64,000 bases of DNA from positions 375,885 through 439,884 of the forward strand of contig CP048620.1 of assembly GCA_015698305.1 (NCBI GenBank), read 5' to 3'. The translations under genes were made by a program, and so were the position numbers. Positions 39,835-50,311 of the stretch are shown here, piece by piece (the first letter of the stretch is position 1; each line of letters begins with the position of its first letter). The notes beneath the pieces are model-generated. The model saw nothing but the letters and a program-made list of their open reading frames with translations, ran no database searches and was not told where the DNA came from. Source of the DNA: Candidatus Nitrohelix vancouverensis. Lineage in GTDB: Bacteria; Nitrospinota; Nitrospinia; Nitrospinales; VA-1.

Positions 39835-41792
39835 AATTAAATTTACAGGCCAAATATTTTATTCTGATCTTTTCATTGACCCTTGCGCTATCAGCCGCTT
39901 TTGGGAGTATTGTTTTTTATCAATCCCAAAAATCATTGGAAGCGGCAAAAACCTTCAGCACAAATTCCTTAAAAAATTTATCCATATCCCAACTTGAAAA
40001 CAGAGCCAAAGAATTCGCTGAGTTTCTCGCCAGAAGCCTGGCCGCTTCTATTTATTTTTATGATTTCGACGCAATCAAAGCGCAAATCAAAGCCTCTGAA
40101 TTGAGCTCTGATATTAATCAGATCCGGATATTTGACCATAAAGGCCTTATCCTGCACCGCTCAGGAGATCGCTCTGACGAAATATCCATCCCTAAAAACT
40201 CTCTCGGCATGAAATCGCTGGCCCAACGATCCATGCTGACCTTTTACGATAAAAATACTTACACCGTCACAACCCCCGTGTTGATTGAAGATGAGCTGAT
40301 CGGGGGGATTCTTGTTCAATTTTCTCTGGGCGCCATGTGGAGGGAAATTGAACACGCCATGGTCGATTTTCAAGCCCTCGAAAACAAAGTCATACGTCAA
40401 TCCTTTATAAACATTGGCGTCATCCTGGCCTTATTCGCTTTTCTCGATCTCGTCCTCGCGTATCTGATCGCCAGGCGATTGAGCGACCCCATCACATCAT
40501 TAGCGAGCAGAGCTCAGGAAATTGGCCAGGGACGATATGAAGCGCCCTCCCCCTCCAAAATGCCGGATGAATTCAGGGGGCTTGCAGACGCTTTTGAAAA
40601 TATGGGGAAGGAAATCAACGCCAAAACGGTTTCAAAAAAATTCCTCAACGCCGTGATCGATTCCATGCTGGGAATTCTGGTGGTTTTGAAACCGAACGGA
40701 GAAATGGAATTGATCAATCAGGCGACGCTGGACCTGCTCGGATACCGGGAAGCGCAGTTAAAGGATCGAAACATCGCGACCCTGTTCGATACCGATTCGA
40801 CATTTTCAAACGACTTGCTGGCTCGACTGAGCCGCAAGGGTCGATTGGCCAACATTGAAAGTTCCCTCAAAACCCGCGCAGGGAAATCCATTCCAGTTTC
40901 GATCTCCGGTTCGGCGCTTCTCGATTGCGACGGCGTCGTGCAAAAATACATTCTTCTTGCTCACGACATCACCGAACGCAAACAGACGGAACAAAACCTT
41001 GTCAAGTATCGCGATAATCTGGAAGAACAGGTTCAGGAGCGGACCCGGGAACTGCAGGCGACGCATCAAAAACTTCTGCATTCCGAGAAGCTATCCGCTC
41101 TAGGCAAACTGATCGGTTCGGTATCGCATGAATTCAACAACCCGATTTACGGAATCAGCAATATCCTTCACCAGTTACGCGAACACGAAGGCCCTTTGAA
41201 CGAAGAACTGAACCATCTCCTCGATCTGGCGATCCGCGAAACGCGGCGCATGAGCGATTTGATTCGCAGACTCCAGGGCTTTTATCAACCCATGGACGAA
41301 GTCGTGACTCTGGTGGACATCAACGAAATCATCAACGATATCCTGCTATTGAGCGACAAAAGCTTCAACGACAGAAAAATTATCGTCAAGAAAACGCTTT
41401 CCCCTTCCGGCGCCAGGATTCACGGCATCGCCGATCAAATTCGTCAGGTTCTGCTGAACATCATACAAAACGCCCAAGAAGCGATCGTGGGAAAAGGCGG
41501 GCTGATATGTATTTATACCAGACAAGAAATGGAGAAAACGTATATAATCATATCAGACGATGGCATTGGAATACCCAGGGGAAATCTGGACCGCATTTTC
41601 GATCCGTTCTTCACCACCAAGTCGAGCGTGAAGGGAACCGGGCTTGGACTTTCCATCAGTTATGACATCATAAAAAAACACGGCGGCGATATCAGCGTTG
41701 AGTCCCGACCGGAAGCGGGCGCAACATTCACCCTTTCGCTTCCCGCCAACATCGCGTTTGCCGCCGACCAGAAATCTCAATCTTCCACCTGA
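39831..41792 (+). CDS. Membrane sensor histidine kinase (HAMP-PAS-HisKA-HATPase)
   Basis: A 653-residue kinase. Membrane helix 1 is about residues 8-30, a periplasmic sensor follows, helix 2 about 189-214 (FINIGVILALFAFLDLVLAY), then HAMP to about 265, PAS about 270-385, a coiled coil to about 415, HisKA with phospho-acceptor His433 (GSVSHEFNNPIYG), and the ATPase domain (N box NIIQNAQEAI, DDGIGIPRG, FDPFFTTKSSVKGTGLGLSI). It is co-translated with the PhnD-like binding protein. No response regulator gene is adjacent. A terminator-like stem overlaps its end. Confidence 0.93.
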   Translation: MKLNLQAKYFILIFSLTLALSAAFGSIVFYQSQKSLEAAKTFSTNSLKNLSISQLENRAKEFAEFLARSLAASIYFYDFDAIKAQIKASELSSDINQIRIFDHKGLILHRSGDRSDEISIPKNSLGMKSLAQRSMLTFYDKNTYTVTTPVLIEDELIGGILVQFSLGAMWREIEHAMVDFQALENKVIRQSFINIGVILALFAFLDLVLAYLIARRLSDPITSLASRAQEIGQGRYEAPSPSKMPDEFRGLADAFENMGKEINAKTVSKKFLNAVIDSMLGILVVLKPNGEMELINQATLDLLGYREAQLKDRNIATLFDTDSTFSNDLLARLSRKGRLANIESSLKTRAGKSIPVSISGSALLDCDGVVQKYILLAHDITERKQTEQNLVKYRDNLEEQVQERTRELQATHQKLLHSEKLSALGKLIGSVSHEFNNPIYGISNILHQLREHEGPLNEELNHLLDLAIRETRRMSDLIRRLQGFYQPMDEVVTLVDINEIINDILLLSDKSFNDRKIIVKKTLSPSGARIHGIADQIRQVLLNIIQNAQEAIVGKGGLICIYTRQEMEKTYIIISDDGIGIPRGNLDRIFDPFFTTKSSVKGTGLGLSISYDIIKKHGGDISVESRPEAGATFTLSLPANIAFAADQKSQSST

Positions 41793-41830
41793 GCGACAAG
41801 CGCCTTGGGTGGATTTTTCTATTTTTTTAT
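41784..41830 (+). terminator. Candidate terminator after the histidine kinase
   Basis: TCCACC (41784-41789) pairs with GGTGGA (41808-41813), with an inner GCG/CGC pairing possible, followed by TTTTTCTATTTTTTT. The stem overlaps the kinase stop codon. It would separate the kinase from metH. Confidence 0.55.
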
Positions 41831-41853
41831 TACCCTATCCGACAGACTGATTC

Positions 41854-44800
41854 ATGACTTTCACCGAAATTCTTAAAAAACAAATTCTGATACTGGATGG
41901 CGCCATGGGAACGATGGTTCAGGCGCTAGAATTGAGCGACTCCGACTTTGGCGGCCCTGAGTTTAAAATGCTCACCGACCTGCTGATTTTTTCTCGTCCG
42001 GTCGACCTCAAGAATATCCATCTCAGTTACTTGAAAGCGGGCGCCAATATCATTGAGACGAATACCTTTGGCGCGTCCCCCCTGCGCCTTGGCGAGTTCG
42101 ATTTCTCGCAGATGGACGCTTCGCAGTTGAAATCCATTCCAGAGGGTCTGGATATCAGGCAATGCAATCTGGCCGACATCACGCGCGAATTGAATCTGCA
42201 CGGCGCTCGCATCGCCCGCCAGGCGGTTGAAGAATACAAATCGCTCCCGGAATACGATGGCAGACCCTTGTTCGTGGCAGGCTCTATCGGCCCTTCCAAT
42301 TATGTCTTGTCGAGCACCGACGCCGATTTGAAAAAAGCGACCTTCCCGCAAATTGAAGAGAATTTTCGCTTGCAGGTTGCGGGTCTGCTCGAAGGCGGCG
42401 CGGATATCATGTTGTTTGAAACGCAACAGGACATCCTTGAAACCAAGGCCGCCTTGTTCGGCGCGCACAAAGCCTTCAGAGAGGCGAAGAAATCAGCTCC
42501 GATCATGGTTCAGGTCACCGTCGATCAATTTTCTAAAATGCAGATTTTCAACACCGACATTCACGCCGCCTACACCACCGTATCCGGATTGGGCATCGAC
42601 GTGTTCGGCATCAACTGCAACGTCGGACCGGAACTCATGCCGCCGACCGTCGAAAAACTCAGCCGCTATTGCAATCACCCCATTTCCATCGTCCCCAACG
42701 CCGGTCAACCGGTGTCGGAGGAAGGCAAAACCTGCTACAAATTATCGCCGCAGGATATGGCGAACGAAATGGAGCCCTTTGTCCATAAATGGGGCGTCAA
42801 TATCATCGGCGGATGTTGCGGAACCAGCCCGGATCATATCTCTGCGCTGAGTCACAAATTCAAAGGAGTCGTCCCCGTCCCGCGCCAGACCGAACAGCGC
42901 GTCTTCGTTTCAGGCCCGCAAGTCGCAGTGCCGCTCGATAGTTCTGAAAGCCTGATCCGCATTGGCGAACGCCTCAATGTGCGCGGCAGTAAAAAAGTCC
43001 GCGATGCGGTCGAGCAGACCGAAACGATCAATCTACACGCTCTGGAAGAAGTCATGCGCGAACAGGTCGAAGACCTCGGCATCGAGATCATCGACGTGTG
43101 CATGGACAGCAATATTGTCGAGACGGAAAAAGCGCTTCCAGAAATCATTCACGGCCTCAACAGCGACTTCAAGGGCGTCATGTGCATCGACTCGTTTTCC
43201 GTCGAAGCGCTGGAGGAGGCGATCCAACGCTATCCCGGTCGCCCCATCATCAACTCCATCAGCCTGGAAGAATATCGCGACGGCGTGTCCAAACTGGACG
43301 CAGTTCTGGAAACCACGGCGGGACATCATCCCGTTTACATGGCTCTGGTCAACGGCCCGCTCGGCCCCGCGCAAACGGCGCAGGAGAAATACGACCTGGC
43401 CCTGGCCATCGTCGAGCAGGCCAAAGAACGCTACAACGTTACGCCCGATCAGATTTTAATCGACGTCAACGCCTATCCCATAGGCAGTGAATCGGTGGAA
43501 GGACTCAACTTCTGCGCGGAAACTCTGGAAGCCCTGCCGCGCATCAAAGCCATTCACCCGGACCTGAAAACGACGATCGGCGTCGGCAACCTCACCAACG
43601 GTTTGGCGCAAAAGCCCTACATGCGTATTGTTTTGACCAGCGTCTTTTTGCATGAAGCGCGCGAAAAAGGACTCGATTGCGCGATCCTCAATCCCAATCA
43701 TTACGTCCCTCTGACCAGTCTTCCCGCTGAAGACGTGGCGCTTGCCAGAGACGTCATTCTCAATCGCAATATGGACGCCTTTGAGCGTTTGGAAGAAATT
43801 GCGATGACCAAGAAAACCGGGACCGTTCAGAAAAAAATCGATTACAACGCGCTACCTCTTGAGGAAAGCATCTGTCTTAAAATCAAAGACGGCAAGAAGG
43901 AAAAAATCGACGGCACTCTGGACAAGGACGGCTGGAAATACAACTACGCCGACTCCATCGTCCTGCAGGTCGCGCAGGCGGTCGACAAACACGAACCGCT
44001 CGAATTCATCAACAGCTATTTGATGAAAACCATGAAGGAGCTGGGGGACGGCTTTGGACGCGGCGAAGTAAGTTTGCCGCATCTCTTGAAAAGCGCCGAC
44101 GTCATGCGCAACGTCATGACCTTCCTCGAAGCTTACATGCGGCAGAAGAGCGGCGCGGATTTGTCCGATCAGATTCAGTACAAGGGCATCGTCGTGCTGG
44201 GCACCGTGTATCAGGACGTTCACAGCATCGGCAAGGACCTTGCGAAAACGCTCCTGGAAAATTACGGCTATCGCGTCATCGATCTGGGCGTGCAGGCTCC
44301 GCTTGAAAAGTTCATCGAAACCGCAATCAATGAGAATGCCACGGCTATCGGCATGAGCGCGCTTCTGGTTCAGACCTCGAATCACATGATAACCGTCGCC
44401 CGCATGTTGCAGGAACGCAATATTTCCTTCCCGATTTTAATCGGCGGCGCGCCGGTGAACATGCGCCACGCCGGTTATGTGGCGATGCACGGTCAAAGCG
44501 ACACCGGTCGCATCCTCGACAATGTCTTTTATTGCGAAAGCGGTATGGACGGCGTCAACGTCATGGGCAAGTTGATCGACCCCAAGGTTCTCAATTCAGT
44601 TTTGAAAGACAATCGGGAGAAGTTGACCAGCGAGTACCAACGCGCTAAAGGCCTGGCAGAAACGCATGACAAACTGTTGAAGGAATTGCCACGTCGCAAA
44701 GTCAGCTTCAAGCACCACGAACCCGCGCGCGACGGTTTCGGCATTCATCGACTGGAATTGAAACTCAGCAATATGGAATCCAATATCGATTCCAAAAGTC

Positions 44801-45471
44801 TGTTCTCGCTGAACTGGAAATACGGCAAGCGGTCCTCCTGGGAACAGCAGGGCGTGCAGGAAAAAGACCTGCAGACATTGCAAAAGGACTGGATCGAAAA
44901 AGCAGAGAGCAATCGCTGGATCATACCCCGCGCGAGCTTTGCATTATTGCCCGCTCAATCCGAAGAAGACACTGTCATTCTTTATGATCCAGAAAATACC
45001 GAGCGCGAACTGGGGCGCATCAAATTCAACCTCTGTGTGGGCAAGGGGCGAAAGGACAAGTTTTCCGTCGCCCAGTTTGTTCATCCCAAAAGTTCGGGCA
45101 TCATGGACGCGGTGGGACTGCAGATCACCACCGCAGGGGCGCAACTGGTGGATGCGGTGGAAAAACTGAAAAACGATAACGACTCGGAATCCTCTCTCTA
45201 TCTGCAAGGGCTGGGCGACCGGGTGACGGAGGATCTTGCAGAATACATTCATCAGTTGATTCGTCAACGCGCCGGACTCAAACGCGACCGCAAGGGCCAG
45301 CGCTATAGCCCCGGCTATGCGGCGCTGGAGGACATGCAGAACAATCAGGTGATCTGGAACATTTTGCAGGCGGAGGATATCGGCGTCACCCTCACCGATT
45401 CTTACGAATTCAACCCGCCCAGCGCCACCGCCGCGATCGTCTGTTTTCATCCCGACGCCAGTTACACCTGA
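41854..45471 (+). CDS. metH: Cobalamin-dependent methionine synthase, divergent form
   Basis: A 1205-residue modular enzyme that methylates homocysteine. The homocysteine domain (about 1-335) has zinc Cys255, Cys321 and Cys322 (INCNVGP, IIGGCCGT). The pterin domain (about 365-645) contains RIGERLNVRGSKKV but replaces the usual MAFDE-type motif with VYMALVNGPLGPAQ. The B12 cap and B12 domain (about 650-900) have DVHSIG with axial ligand His790. The activation domain has AQFVHPKSSGIMDAVGLQ but RYSPGYAALEDMQNN instead of the usual RPAxGYPACPDHxEK-type SAM loop. It is full length with all modules, so probably functional, but of a divergent class. Confidence 0.9.
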   Translation: MTFTEILKKQILILDGAMGTMVQALELSDSDFGGPEFKMLTDLLIFSRPVDLKNIHLSYLKAGANIIETNTFGASPLRLGEFDFSQMDASQLKSIPEGLDIRQCNLADITRELNLHGARIARQAVEEYKSLPEYDGRPLFVAGSIGPSNYVLSSTDADLKKATFPQIEENFRLQVAGLLEGGADIMLFETQQDILETKAALFGAHKAFREAKKSAPIMVQVTVDQFSKMQIFNTDIHAAYTTVSGLGIDVFGINCNVGPELMPPTVEKLSRYCNHPISIVPNAGQPVSEEGKTCYKLSPQDMANEMEPFVHKWGVNIIGGCCGTSPDHISALSHKFKGVVPVPRQTEQRVFVSGPQVAVPLDSSESLIRIGERLNVRGSKKVRDAVEQTETINLHALEEVMREQVEDLGIEIIDVCMDSNIVETEKALPEIIHGLNSDFKGVMCIDSFSVEALEEAIQRYPGRPIINSISLEEYRDGVSKLDAVLETTAGHHPVYMALVNGPLGPAQTAQEKYDLALAIVEQAKERYNVTPDQILIDVNAYPIGSESVEGLNFCAETLEALPRIKAIHPDLKTTIGVGNLTNGLAQKPYMRIVLTSVFLHEAREKGLDCAILNPNHYVPLTSLPAEDVALARDVILNRNMDAFERLEEIAMTKKTGTVQKKIDYNALPLEESICLKIKDGKKEKIDGTLDKDGWKYNYADSIVLQVAQAVDKHEPLEFINSYLMKTMKELGDGFGRGEVSLPHLLKSADVMRNVMTFLEAYMRQKSGADLSDQIQYKGIVVLGTVYQDVHSIGKDLAKTLLENYGYRVIDLGVQAPLEKFIETAINENATAIGMSALLVQTSNHMITVARMLQERNISFPILIGGAPVNMRHAGYVAMHGQSDTGRILDNVFYCESGMDGVNVMGKLIDPKVLNSVLKDNREKLTSEYQRAKGLAETHDKLLKELPRRKVSFKHHEPARDGFGIHRLELKLSNMESNIDSKSLFSLNWKYGKRSSWEQQGVQEKDLQTLQKDWIEKAESNRWIIPRASFALLPAQSEEDTVILYDPENTERELGRIKFNLCVGKGRKDKFSVAQFVHPKSSGIMDAVGLQITTAGAQLVDAVEKLKNDNDSESSLYLQGLGDRVTEDLAEYIHQLIRQRAGLKRDRKGQRYSPGYAALEDMQNNQVIWNILQAEDIGVTLTDSYEFNPPSATAAIVCFHPDASYT

Positions 45472-45649
45472 TACCGGTCGAAACTCGCCAGACAAGGCCA
45501 CGCGACTTAACTGATGTGGAAAAATGTTTCCATGGTTTGACTTCGGCGCTTGAGGCATGCGATAGTAGCAGACCGTGGGCGTTGGGTATTCGCATTGACG
45601 TCTTCCCGCCCTTTTAAACCAATCACTCAATCATAATCAGGTTAACACG

Positions 45650-46066
45650 ATGTCCAAGGAAACAGACCGGATACACGATACCAGCCAGTGTGAAAAATGC
45701 TTACCGGCCTTTTGCTGTAACTATTTTGCGTTTGGAATTGATGAACCGGAGACCCGCAAAGATTACGAAAGCCTGCTCTGGAAAATCGCGCACGAAAAAG
45801 TATCTATCTATATATATCGGAAGGCTTGGTACATCATGATCCATACCCGCTGCAATTTTCTATCGCCGACCAATAAATGCATGATCTACGAAACGCGCCC
45901 TTATATTTGCAAGGAACACAGCGTGGAGAATTGCGAATACACCGGCGAGGATTACGGCTTTTCAGAGCATTTTAAAAGTTACGACGACTTGCTGGTCTAT
46001 ATAAAGGAAAACACGAATTTTCGATTCAAACAGGAATTGACCGGAGTGGCTCCGAATATTGATTGA
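45650..46066 (+). CDS. YkgJ-family Cys-cluster protein
   Basis: A 138-residue protein with the CxxC-x4-CC pattern at Cys14, Cys17, Cys22 and Cys23 (CEKCLPAFCC), followed by TRCNFLSPTNKCMIYETRPY and ICKEH. This Cys/His arrangement is typical of YkgJ/Fe-S or zinc cluster proteins (PF03692). Members bind a metal centre; some oxidise or modify protein residues, but most are uncharacterised. It lies between metH and the terminator of the ribosomal locus, convergent with rplQ. Confidence 0.85.
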   Translation: MSKETDRIHDTSQCEKCLPAFCCNYFAFGIDEPETRKDYESLLWKIAHEKVSIYIYRKAWYIMIHTRCNFLSPTNKCMIYETRPYICKEHSVENCEYTGEDYGFSEHFKSYDDLLVYIKENTNFRFKQELTGVAPNID

Positions 46067-46100
46067 GGGAGTTGCAGGGAGGTTGATTCAGGCGGGAACT

Positions 46101-46133
46101 AAAAAGGGGGAGCCTTGCGCTCCCCCTTTTTTT
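46101..46133. terminator. Bidirectional intrinsic terminator
   Basis: AAAAAGGGGGAGC pairs with GCTCCCCCTTTTT over a short loop. It is flanked by A on the left and T on the right, so it works for YkgJ on the plus strand and for rplQ, the end of the ribosomal locus, on the minus strand. Confidence 0.88.
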
Positions 46134-46680
46134 ATTTCTCTTCTTTTTTCTCTTCGTCTTTTTTCTTAACGGCTTTCTTAACTGCTTTGGGCTTCTTTTC
46201 AGCCGCTTTCTTTTCCGTCTTCTTTTCGGATTTTTCTTTCGTATCGTCCGCTTTGGCTTTCTTCGCCGCAGGTTTCTTCTCGGCTTTCTTTTCTACTTTG
46301 CTTGCCGCCGCTTTCGGGTCCGTATCGCGATCCACCAATTCGATGAACGCCATTGGCGCATCGTCGCCCTTGCGATTGCCAATCTTGATGATTCGCGTAT
46401 AACCGCCCGGTCGTTCCGCGTAACGTTCCGCCAGCGGGCCGAACAACTTTCCGAGAATGTCCCGATGCGCGATCAGGCGAAGGGCTCTTCGACGCGCATG
46501 CAAGGTCCCTTTCTTACCGAGAGTGATCGTTTTTTCCACCTTGCTTCTCAATTCTTTTGCTTTGGGCAGGGTGGTGCGGATACGCTCTCGCTCCAACAGG
46601 GCCGTTACCATATTACGAAACATGGCCTTGCGGTGCGCAGTCGTGCGACCAAATTTTCTGCCTGCTTTTAAATGACGCAT
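46132..46680 (-). CDS. rplQ: 50S ribosomal protein L17, with long Lys-rich tail
   Basis: The L17 domain is in the first 120 residues: [40 protein letters not shown] and [20 protein letters not shown]. Typical bacterial L17 has 115-130 residues; here a Lys/Ala/Glu-rich tail of about 55 residues brings it to 182. The tail probably lies on the ribosome surface or contacts RNA. It is the last gene of the alpha operon, just before the terminator. Confidence 0.97.
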   Translation of the reverse strand: MRHLKAGRKFGRTTAHRKAMFRNMVTALLERERIRTTLPKAKELRSKVEKTITLGKKGTLHARRRALRLIAHRDILGKLFGPLAERYAERPGGYTRIIKIGNRKGDDAPMAFIELVDRDTDPKAAASKVEKKAEKKPAAKKAKADDTKEKSEKKTEKKAAEKKPKAVKKAVKKKDEEKKEEK

Positions 46681-46716
46681 GGATCCTCGATTCCTATTCT
46701 ATTGAGGGAACATTGA

Positions 46717-47745
46717 TTAGGGTTCCAGTTCCGTTTCTACTTCTTTTTTCTTTCGCAACTGGCTGATTTGTTTCAGGTCTTCCTCTTCAACCTTGATACC
46801 CAAATGCAACCCCATTTCTTCAAGTATTTCTTTGATTTCATTCAATGACTTGCGGCCAAAATTCCTTGTCTTCAGCATTTCACCGTCGGTCTTCTGCACC
46901 AGTTCGGCGATGGTTTGAATATTTGCATTCTTCAAACAATTGTAGGAACGAACCGACAACTCCAGCTCTTCCACGCTTTTTGCAAGATTGGCGATGACTT
47001 TTTGTTTCTTTTCGTCGACCTGGGGAACCGTCGGTTCCGGCTCTTCATCAAAATTGATGAAAATCTGCATATGATCTTTGACGATCTTGGCGGCATGAGC
47101 CACGGCATCTTCAGGAGAAATACCGCCGTTGGTCCACATTTCCATAACCAGCGAATCGTAATCAGCCGACTGACCGACCCGTGTGTTCTCAATCTTGTAG
47201 GTGATTTTCTCAACAGGAGAGAATACCGCATCGATGGGAATCATTTGAACAGATTCATCTTCCATCTCTTGCGCTTCAGCAGGAACATAGCCTCGGCCCC
47301 GTCTGACAATCACTTCCATTTCCATGGAACCATTTTGATCAACTGATGCAATATGCAGATCGGGGTTCAAAACGACTACGTCGGGATCATTCGAAATCGA
47401 CTGGGCCGTTATTTCGCCTGCGCCTGAAGATTTGAAATTGAGGCGTTTTTCCTGAATGCCAGGAGCCATCTGCAAATTGACTTGTTTGAGATTCAGGATG
47501 ATCTCAGTCACGTCCTCAAGAACTCCCGGTATGGATGAGAATTCATGGAAAACGCCTTCAAATTTAACAGCGACAATCGCCGCGCCTTCAACCGAAGAAA
47601 GAAGCATTCTTCGGAGAGAGTTACCAATCGTCACGCCGTAGCCCCTTTCGAAAGGACCCGCCGTGAACTTCCCGTATGAATTTGACTTCGTTCGTTTATC
47701 GAATTCCAATCGCTTGGGTTTAACGATGCCCTGGGCGTTGAACAT
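46717..47745 (-). CDS. rpoA: RNA polymerase alpha subunit
   Basis: A 342-residue subunit. The N-terminal assembly domain has [20 protein letters not shown] and [11 protein letters not shown]; the C-terminal domain (about residue 265 on) has [16 protein letters not shown] and [20 protein letters not shown], which binds UP-element DNA and activators. It lies between rpsD and rplQ as in the usual alpha operon. Confidence 0.98.
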   Translation of the reverse strand: MFNAQGIVKPKRLEFDKRTKSNSYGKFTAGPFERGYGVTIGNSLRRMLLSSVEGAAIVAVKFEGVFHEFSSIPGVLEDVTEIILNLKQVNLQMAPGIQEKRLNFKSSGAGEITAQSISNDPDVVVLNPDLHIASVDQNGSMEMEVIVRRGRGYVPAEAQEMEDESVQMIPIDAVFSPVEKITYKIENTRVGQSADYDSLVMEMWTNGGISPEDAVAHAAKIVKDHMQIFINFDEEPEPTVPQVDEKKQKVIANLAKSVEELELSVRSYNCLKNANIQTIAELVQKTDGEMLKTRNFGRKSLNEIKEILEEMGLHLGIKVEEEDLKQISQLRKKKEVETELEP

Positions 47746-47825
47746 AGTGCCTCCGATTATTTACTTCCAGCAATCTATTATTATTTGATCCGCTTCGCCT
47801 AAATATTCCCGAAACAGGAACGGAG

Positions 47826-48455
47826 TTAGCGGGAATAGAGTTCGACGATCAATTGCTCCTGAATAGGAATATCGACGTCCTCTCGGGCGGGCAGGGCCTG
47901 CACAAGTCCCTGCTTGTTTTCTGGGTCGAACGCCAGCCAATGAGGCAGCGTTTTACCTTTCATTTTCTCCAAAGCTGTCTTGATAGGCGCTTTTTCCCCC
48001 TTGCGAGGATTGGGCGTTATGACATCGCCTTGTTTGAGGAAATAAGAAGGGATATTGACCTTTTTCCCGTTCACAAAAAAATGACTGTGCCGGACCAGCT
48101 GTCTGGCGGCGTTTCGCGAAGGCGCGAAACCCAACCTGAATATTACATTATCAAATCGCAATTCGAGCGACTGGAGAAGATTCTCGCCGGTGACCCCTTT
48201 TTTGCGGTCTGCGGCGGCAAACATATTGCGAAAAGGTTTTTCAAGCACGCCGTACACTCGTTTGGCCTTCTGCTTCTCGCGAAGCTGTATTCCATATTCG
48301 GAAAACTTCGCGCGTCGACCCTGGCCGTGTTGCCCCGGCGCATAGCCGCGCTTGTCAATTGCGCATTTGGCGGTCTCACATCGCTCGCCTTTTAGAAACA
48401 GTTTAATGCCTTCTCGGCGGCACAACCGGCATACAGATCCTCTATATCTTGCCAA
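47826..48455 (-). CDS. rpsD: 30S ribosomal protein S4, zinc-type
   Basis: A 209-residue S4: [40 protein letters not shown] and the S4 RNA-binding domain ([20 protein letters not shown]). Cys9, Cys12, Cys26 and Cys31 form a full zinc-binding set, the C+ form. It is a 16S-binding assembly protein and often the alpha-operon autoregulator. Confidence 0.98.
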   Translation of the reverse strand: MARYRGSVCRLCRREGIKLFLKGERCETAKCAIDKRGYAPGQHGQGRRAKFSEYGIQLREKQKAKRVYGVLEKPFRNMFAAADRKKGVTGENLLQSLELRFDNVIFRLGFAPSRNAARQLVRHSHFFVNGKKVNIPSYFLKQGDVITPNPRKGEKAPIKTALEKMKGKTLPHWLAFDPENKQGLVQALPAREDVDIPIQEQLIVELYSR

Positions 48456-48489
48456 ACCCCGACTCCCTTATTAAAAAGGTTATTATTGG

Positions 48490-48882
48490 TTAAACTCTTC
48501 TCCGCTTGCGCGGACGGCATCCATTGTGCGGGATAGGCGTTCGATCGCGAATCACGGTAATTTCCATACCCACATTCTGCAATGACCGGATGGCAGATTC
48601 TCTTCCGGACCCTGGCCCTTTCACATGAACTTCCAGCTTTTTCATACCCATATCTCTTGCTTTTTGTCCTGCCTTTTCGGCGGCTACTTGAGCGGCGAAC
48701 GGAGTGCTCTTTCGAGAACCTTTGAAACCCTGCGCGCCGGCGCTGGACCATGATACGACATTGCCCGACATATCGGAAATGCTAACGATGGTGTTGTTGA
48801 ACGTCGCTTGGATATGCGCCACGCCCATCTCGGGAGCTGTCTTTTGTTTTTTCTTACCGCCCTTGCTTTTCTTCTCCGCCAT
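48490..48882 (-). CDS. rpsK: 30S ribosomal protein S11
   Basis: A 130-residue S11: [40 protein letters not shown] and [16 protein letters not shown] at the C-terminus. Full length; it lies between rpsM and rpsD. Confidence 0.98.
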   Translation of the reverse strand: MAEKKSKGGKKKQKTAPEMGVAHIQATFNNTIVSISDMSGNVVSWSSAGAQGFKGSRKSTPFAAQVAAEKAGQKARDMGMKKLEVHVKGPGSGRESAIRSLQNVGMEITVIRDRTPIPHNGCRPRKRRRV

Positions 48883-48900
48883 GCTTATCCTTCCTTTCGG

Positions 48901-49272
48901 TTATTTTTTGGCTCGCGCGCCTACGGTTTTACGCGGACCTTTGCGGGTGCGCGCATTGGTGTGGGTGCGCTGACCCCGCGCCGGAAGTCCTTTCCGGTGC
49001 CGCAACCCGCGATAGCAACCGATATCCATCAATCGCTTGATGTTCATGGTCACTGCGCGTCTCAGGTCGCCTTCCACTTCATACTCTTTTTCTACCAGAT
49101 TACGAATTTTGGTGACTTCGTCGTCCGTCAGGTCTTTCACGCGGACGTTATCGGCGATCGCCGATTTTTTCAGAATTTGTTTCGCCGCCGTCGGGCCGAT
49201 GCCATAAATATATTCCAGGGCAATCACTGTTCGTTTGTCTCTGGGGATGTCAATCCCTGCGATTCTAGCCAC
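48901..49272 (-). CDS. rpsM: 30S ribosomal protein S13
   Basis: A 123-residue S13: [34 protein letters not shown], and [20 protein letters not shown] with the basic tail that contacts tRNA and 16S rRNA. Confidence 0.98.
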   Translation of the reverse strand: MARIAGIDIPRDKRTVIALEYIYGIGPTAAKQILKKSAIADNVRVKDLTDDEVTKIRNLVEKEYEVEGDLRRAVTMNIKRLMDIGCYRGLRHRKGLPARGQRTHTNARTRKGPRKTVGARAKK

Positions 49273-49310
49273 TTTAGCTCCTTGTCAAATTTGGGTTTCG
49301 CCCAGTCGGT

Positions 49311-49424
49311 TCAGCCTTGGCGCTGTTTGTGTTTCGGGTTTTCGCAAATCACCCGCACAATGCCGCGCCTGCGAATCACTTTACATTTATTGCAAATCGG
49401 TTTTACGGAAGATCTTACTTTCAT
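49311..49424 (-). CDS. rpmJ: 50S ribosomal protein L36
   Basis: A 37-codon frame reading [20 protein letters not shown], then [17 protein letters not shown] and stop. Three Cys and one His form the zinc site typical of the C+ form of L36. It lies between infA and rpsM, its usual place. Confidence 0.97.
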   Translation of the reverse strand: MKVRSSVKPICNKCKVIRRRGIVRVICENPKHKQRQG

Positions 49425-49441
49425 TACTTTGTTCCTGTTCT

Positions 49442-49660
49442 TTATTTATAGCGGTACGTTATTCGGCCTTTTGTCAAATCATAGGGGGACAGTTGTACTT
49501 TGACCTTGTCTCCTGCCAGGATACGGATGAAATGCATTCTCATCTTACCTGAAATATGGGCGACTACTTTATGCCCGTTTTCCAACTCGACCCTGAACAT
49601 TGCATTGGAGAGAGGCTCAAGTACGGTCCCTTCTACTTCAATCGATTCTTCTTTAGACAT
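49442..49660 (-). CDS. infA: Translation initiation factor IF-1
   Basis: A 72-residue OB-fold protein: [40 protein letters not shown] and [13 protein letters not shown]. It follows adk directly; the map gene often found between them is missing. Confidence 0.97.
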   Translation of the reverse strand: MSKEESIEVEGTVLEPLSNAMFRVELENGHKVVAHISGKMRMHFIRILAGDKVKVQLSPYDLTKGRITYRYK

Positions 49661-49666
49661 ATAGGG

Positions 49667-50308
49667 TCAGGGTAAAAGGGCGCAAACGCGAGAAAATACC
49701 TGCTCCACGTTTCCTTCGCCCAAGGCGGTTTTGAGTCGCCCTTGATTTTTATAAAATTCAATCAGTGGTTGCGTTTCCTTCTTGTAAATTTCCAAACGGT
49801 TAACGATGGTTTCGCGCTTGTCGTCTTCCCGTTGAATCAACTCGCCCCGACATCCATCGCAAACGCCCTTTTCCTTTGGCGGCCGGGCCGATTGATGAAA
49901 CATCGTCCCACATTCCGAGCAAGTCCTTCGTCCGGTCAAACGATCTATCAGCGCGTTTTCATCCACTGCAATTTCTATGACCGCGTCCAGATCAACACCC
50001 ATCGACTGCAACATTTCCGAAAGTTTTTCCGCTTGCACTCGAGTGCGGGGAAAACCGTCGAGGATGAAGCCATCCTTGCAATCTTCCTCCTTGACGCGCT
50101 CCCGGATCAAGTCGATGACCAGATCGTCGGGGACCAGATTGCCAGCGTCCATATAATTTTTAGCTTCGAGCCCGATCGCAGTTTGATCCTTGATCGCCTG
50201 CCTCAGTATATCCCCGGTCGACACCTGGGGGATATGATACTTATCTATCAGTAGCTTTGCCTGGGTCCCTTTACCAGCGCCCGGCGGCCCCAACAGGATG
50301 AGCCTCAT
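49667..50308 (-). CDS. adk: Adenylate kinase, zinc-LID type
   Basis: A 213-residue kinase interconverting AMP, ADP and ATP. P-loop GPPGAGKGTQAKLL, AMP-binding STGDILRQAI and DGFPRTRVQAEKL. The LID region has the zinc Cys set (CSECGTMFHQS to CDGCRG). It lies between secY and infA. Confidence 0.97.
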   Translation of the reverse strand: MRLILLGPPGAGKGTQAKLLIDKYHIPQVSTGDILRQAIKDQTAIGLEAKNYMDAGNLVPDDLVIDLIRERVKEEDCKDGFILDGFPRTRVQAEKLSEMLQSMGVDLDAVIEIAVDENALIDRLTGRRTCSECGTMFHQSARPPKEKGVCDGCRGELIQREDDKRETIVNRLEIYKKETQPLIEFYKNQGRLKTALGEGNVEQVFSRVCALLP

Positions 50309-50311
50309 TAA

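Noticed and set aside
41793-41853. Cobalamin riboswitch before metH
   Set aside because: Only 61 bp separate metH from the kinase and most of it is the terminator; no B12-box-like sequence was seen.
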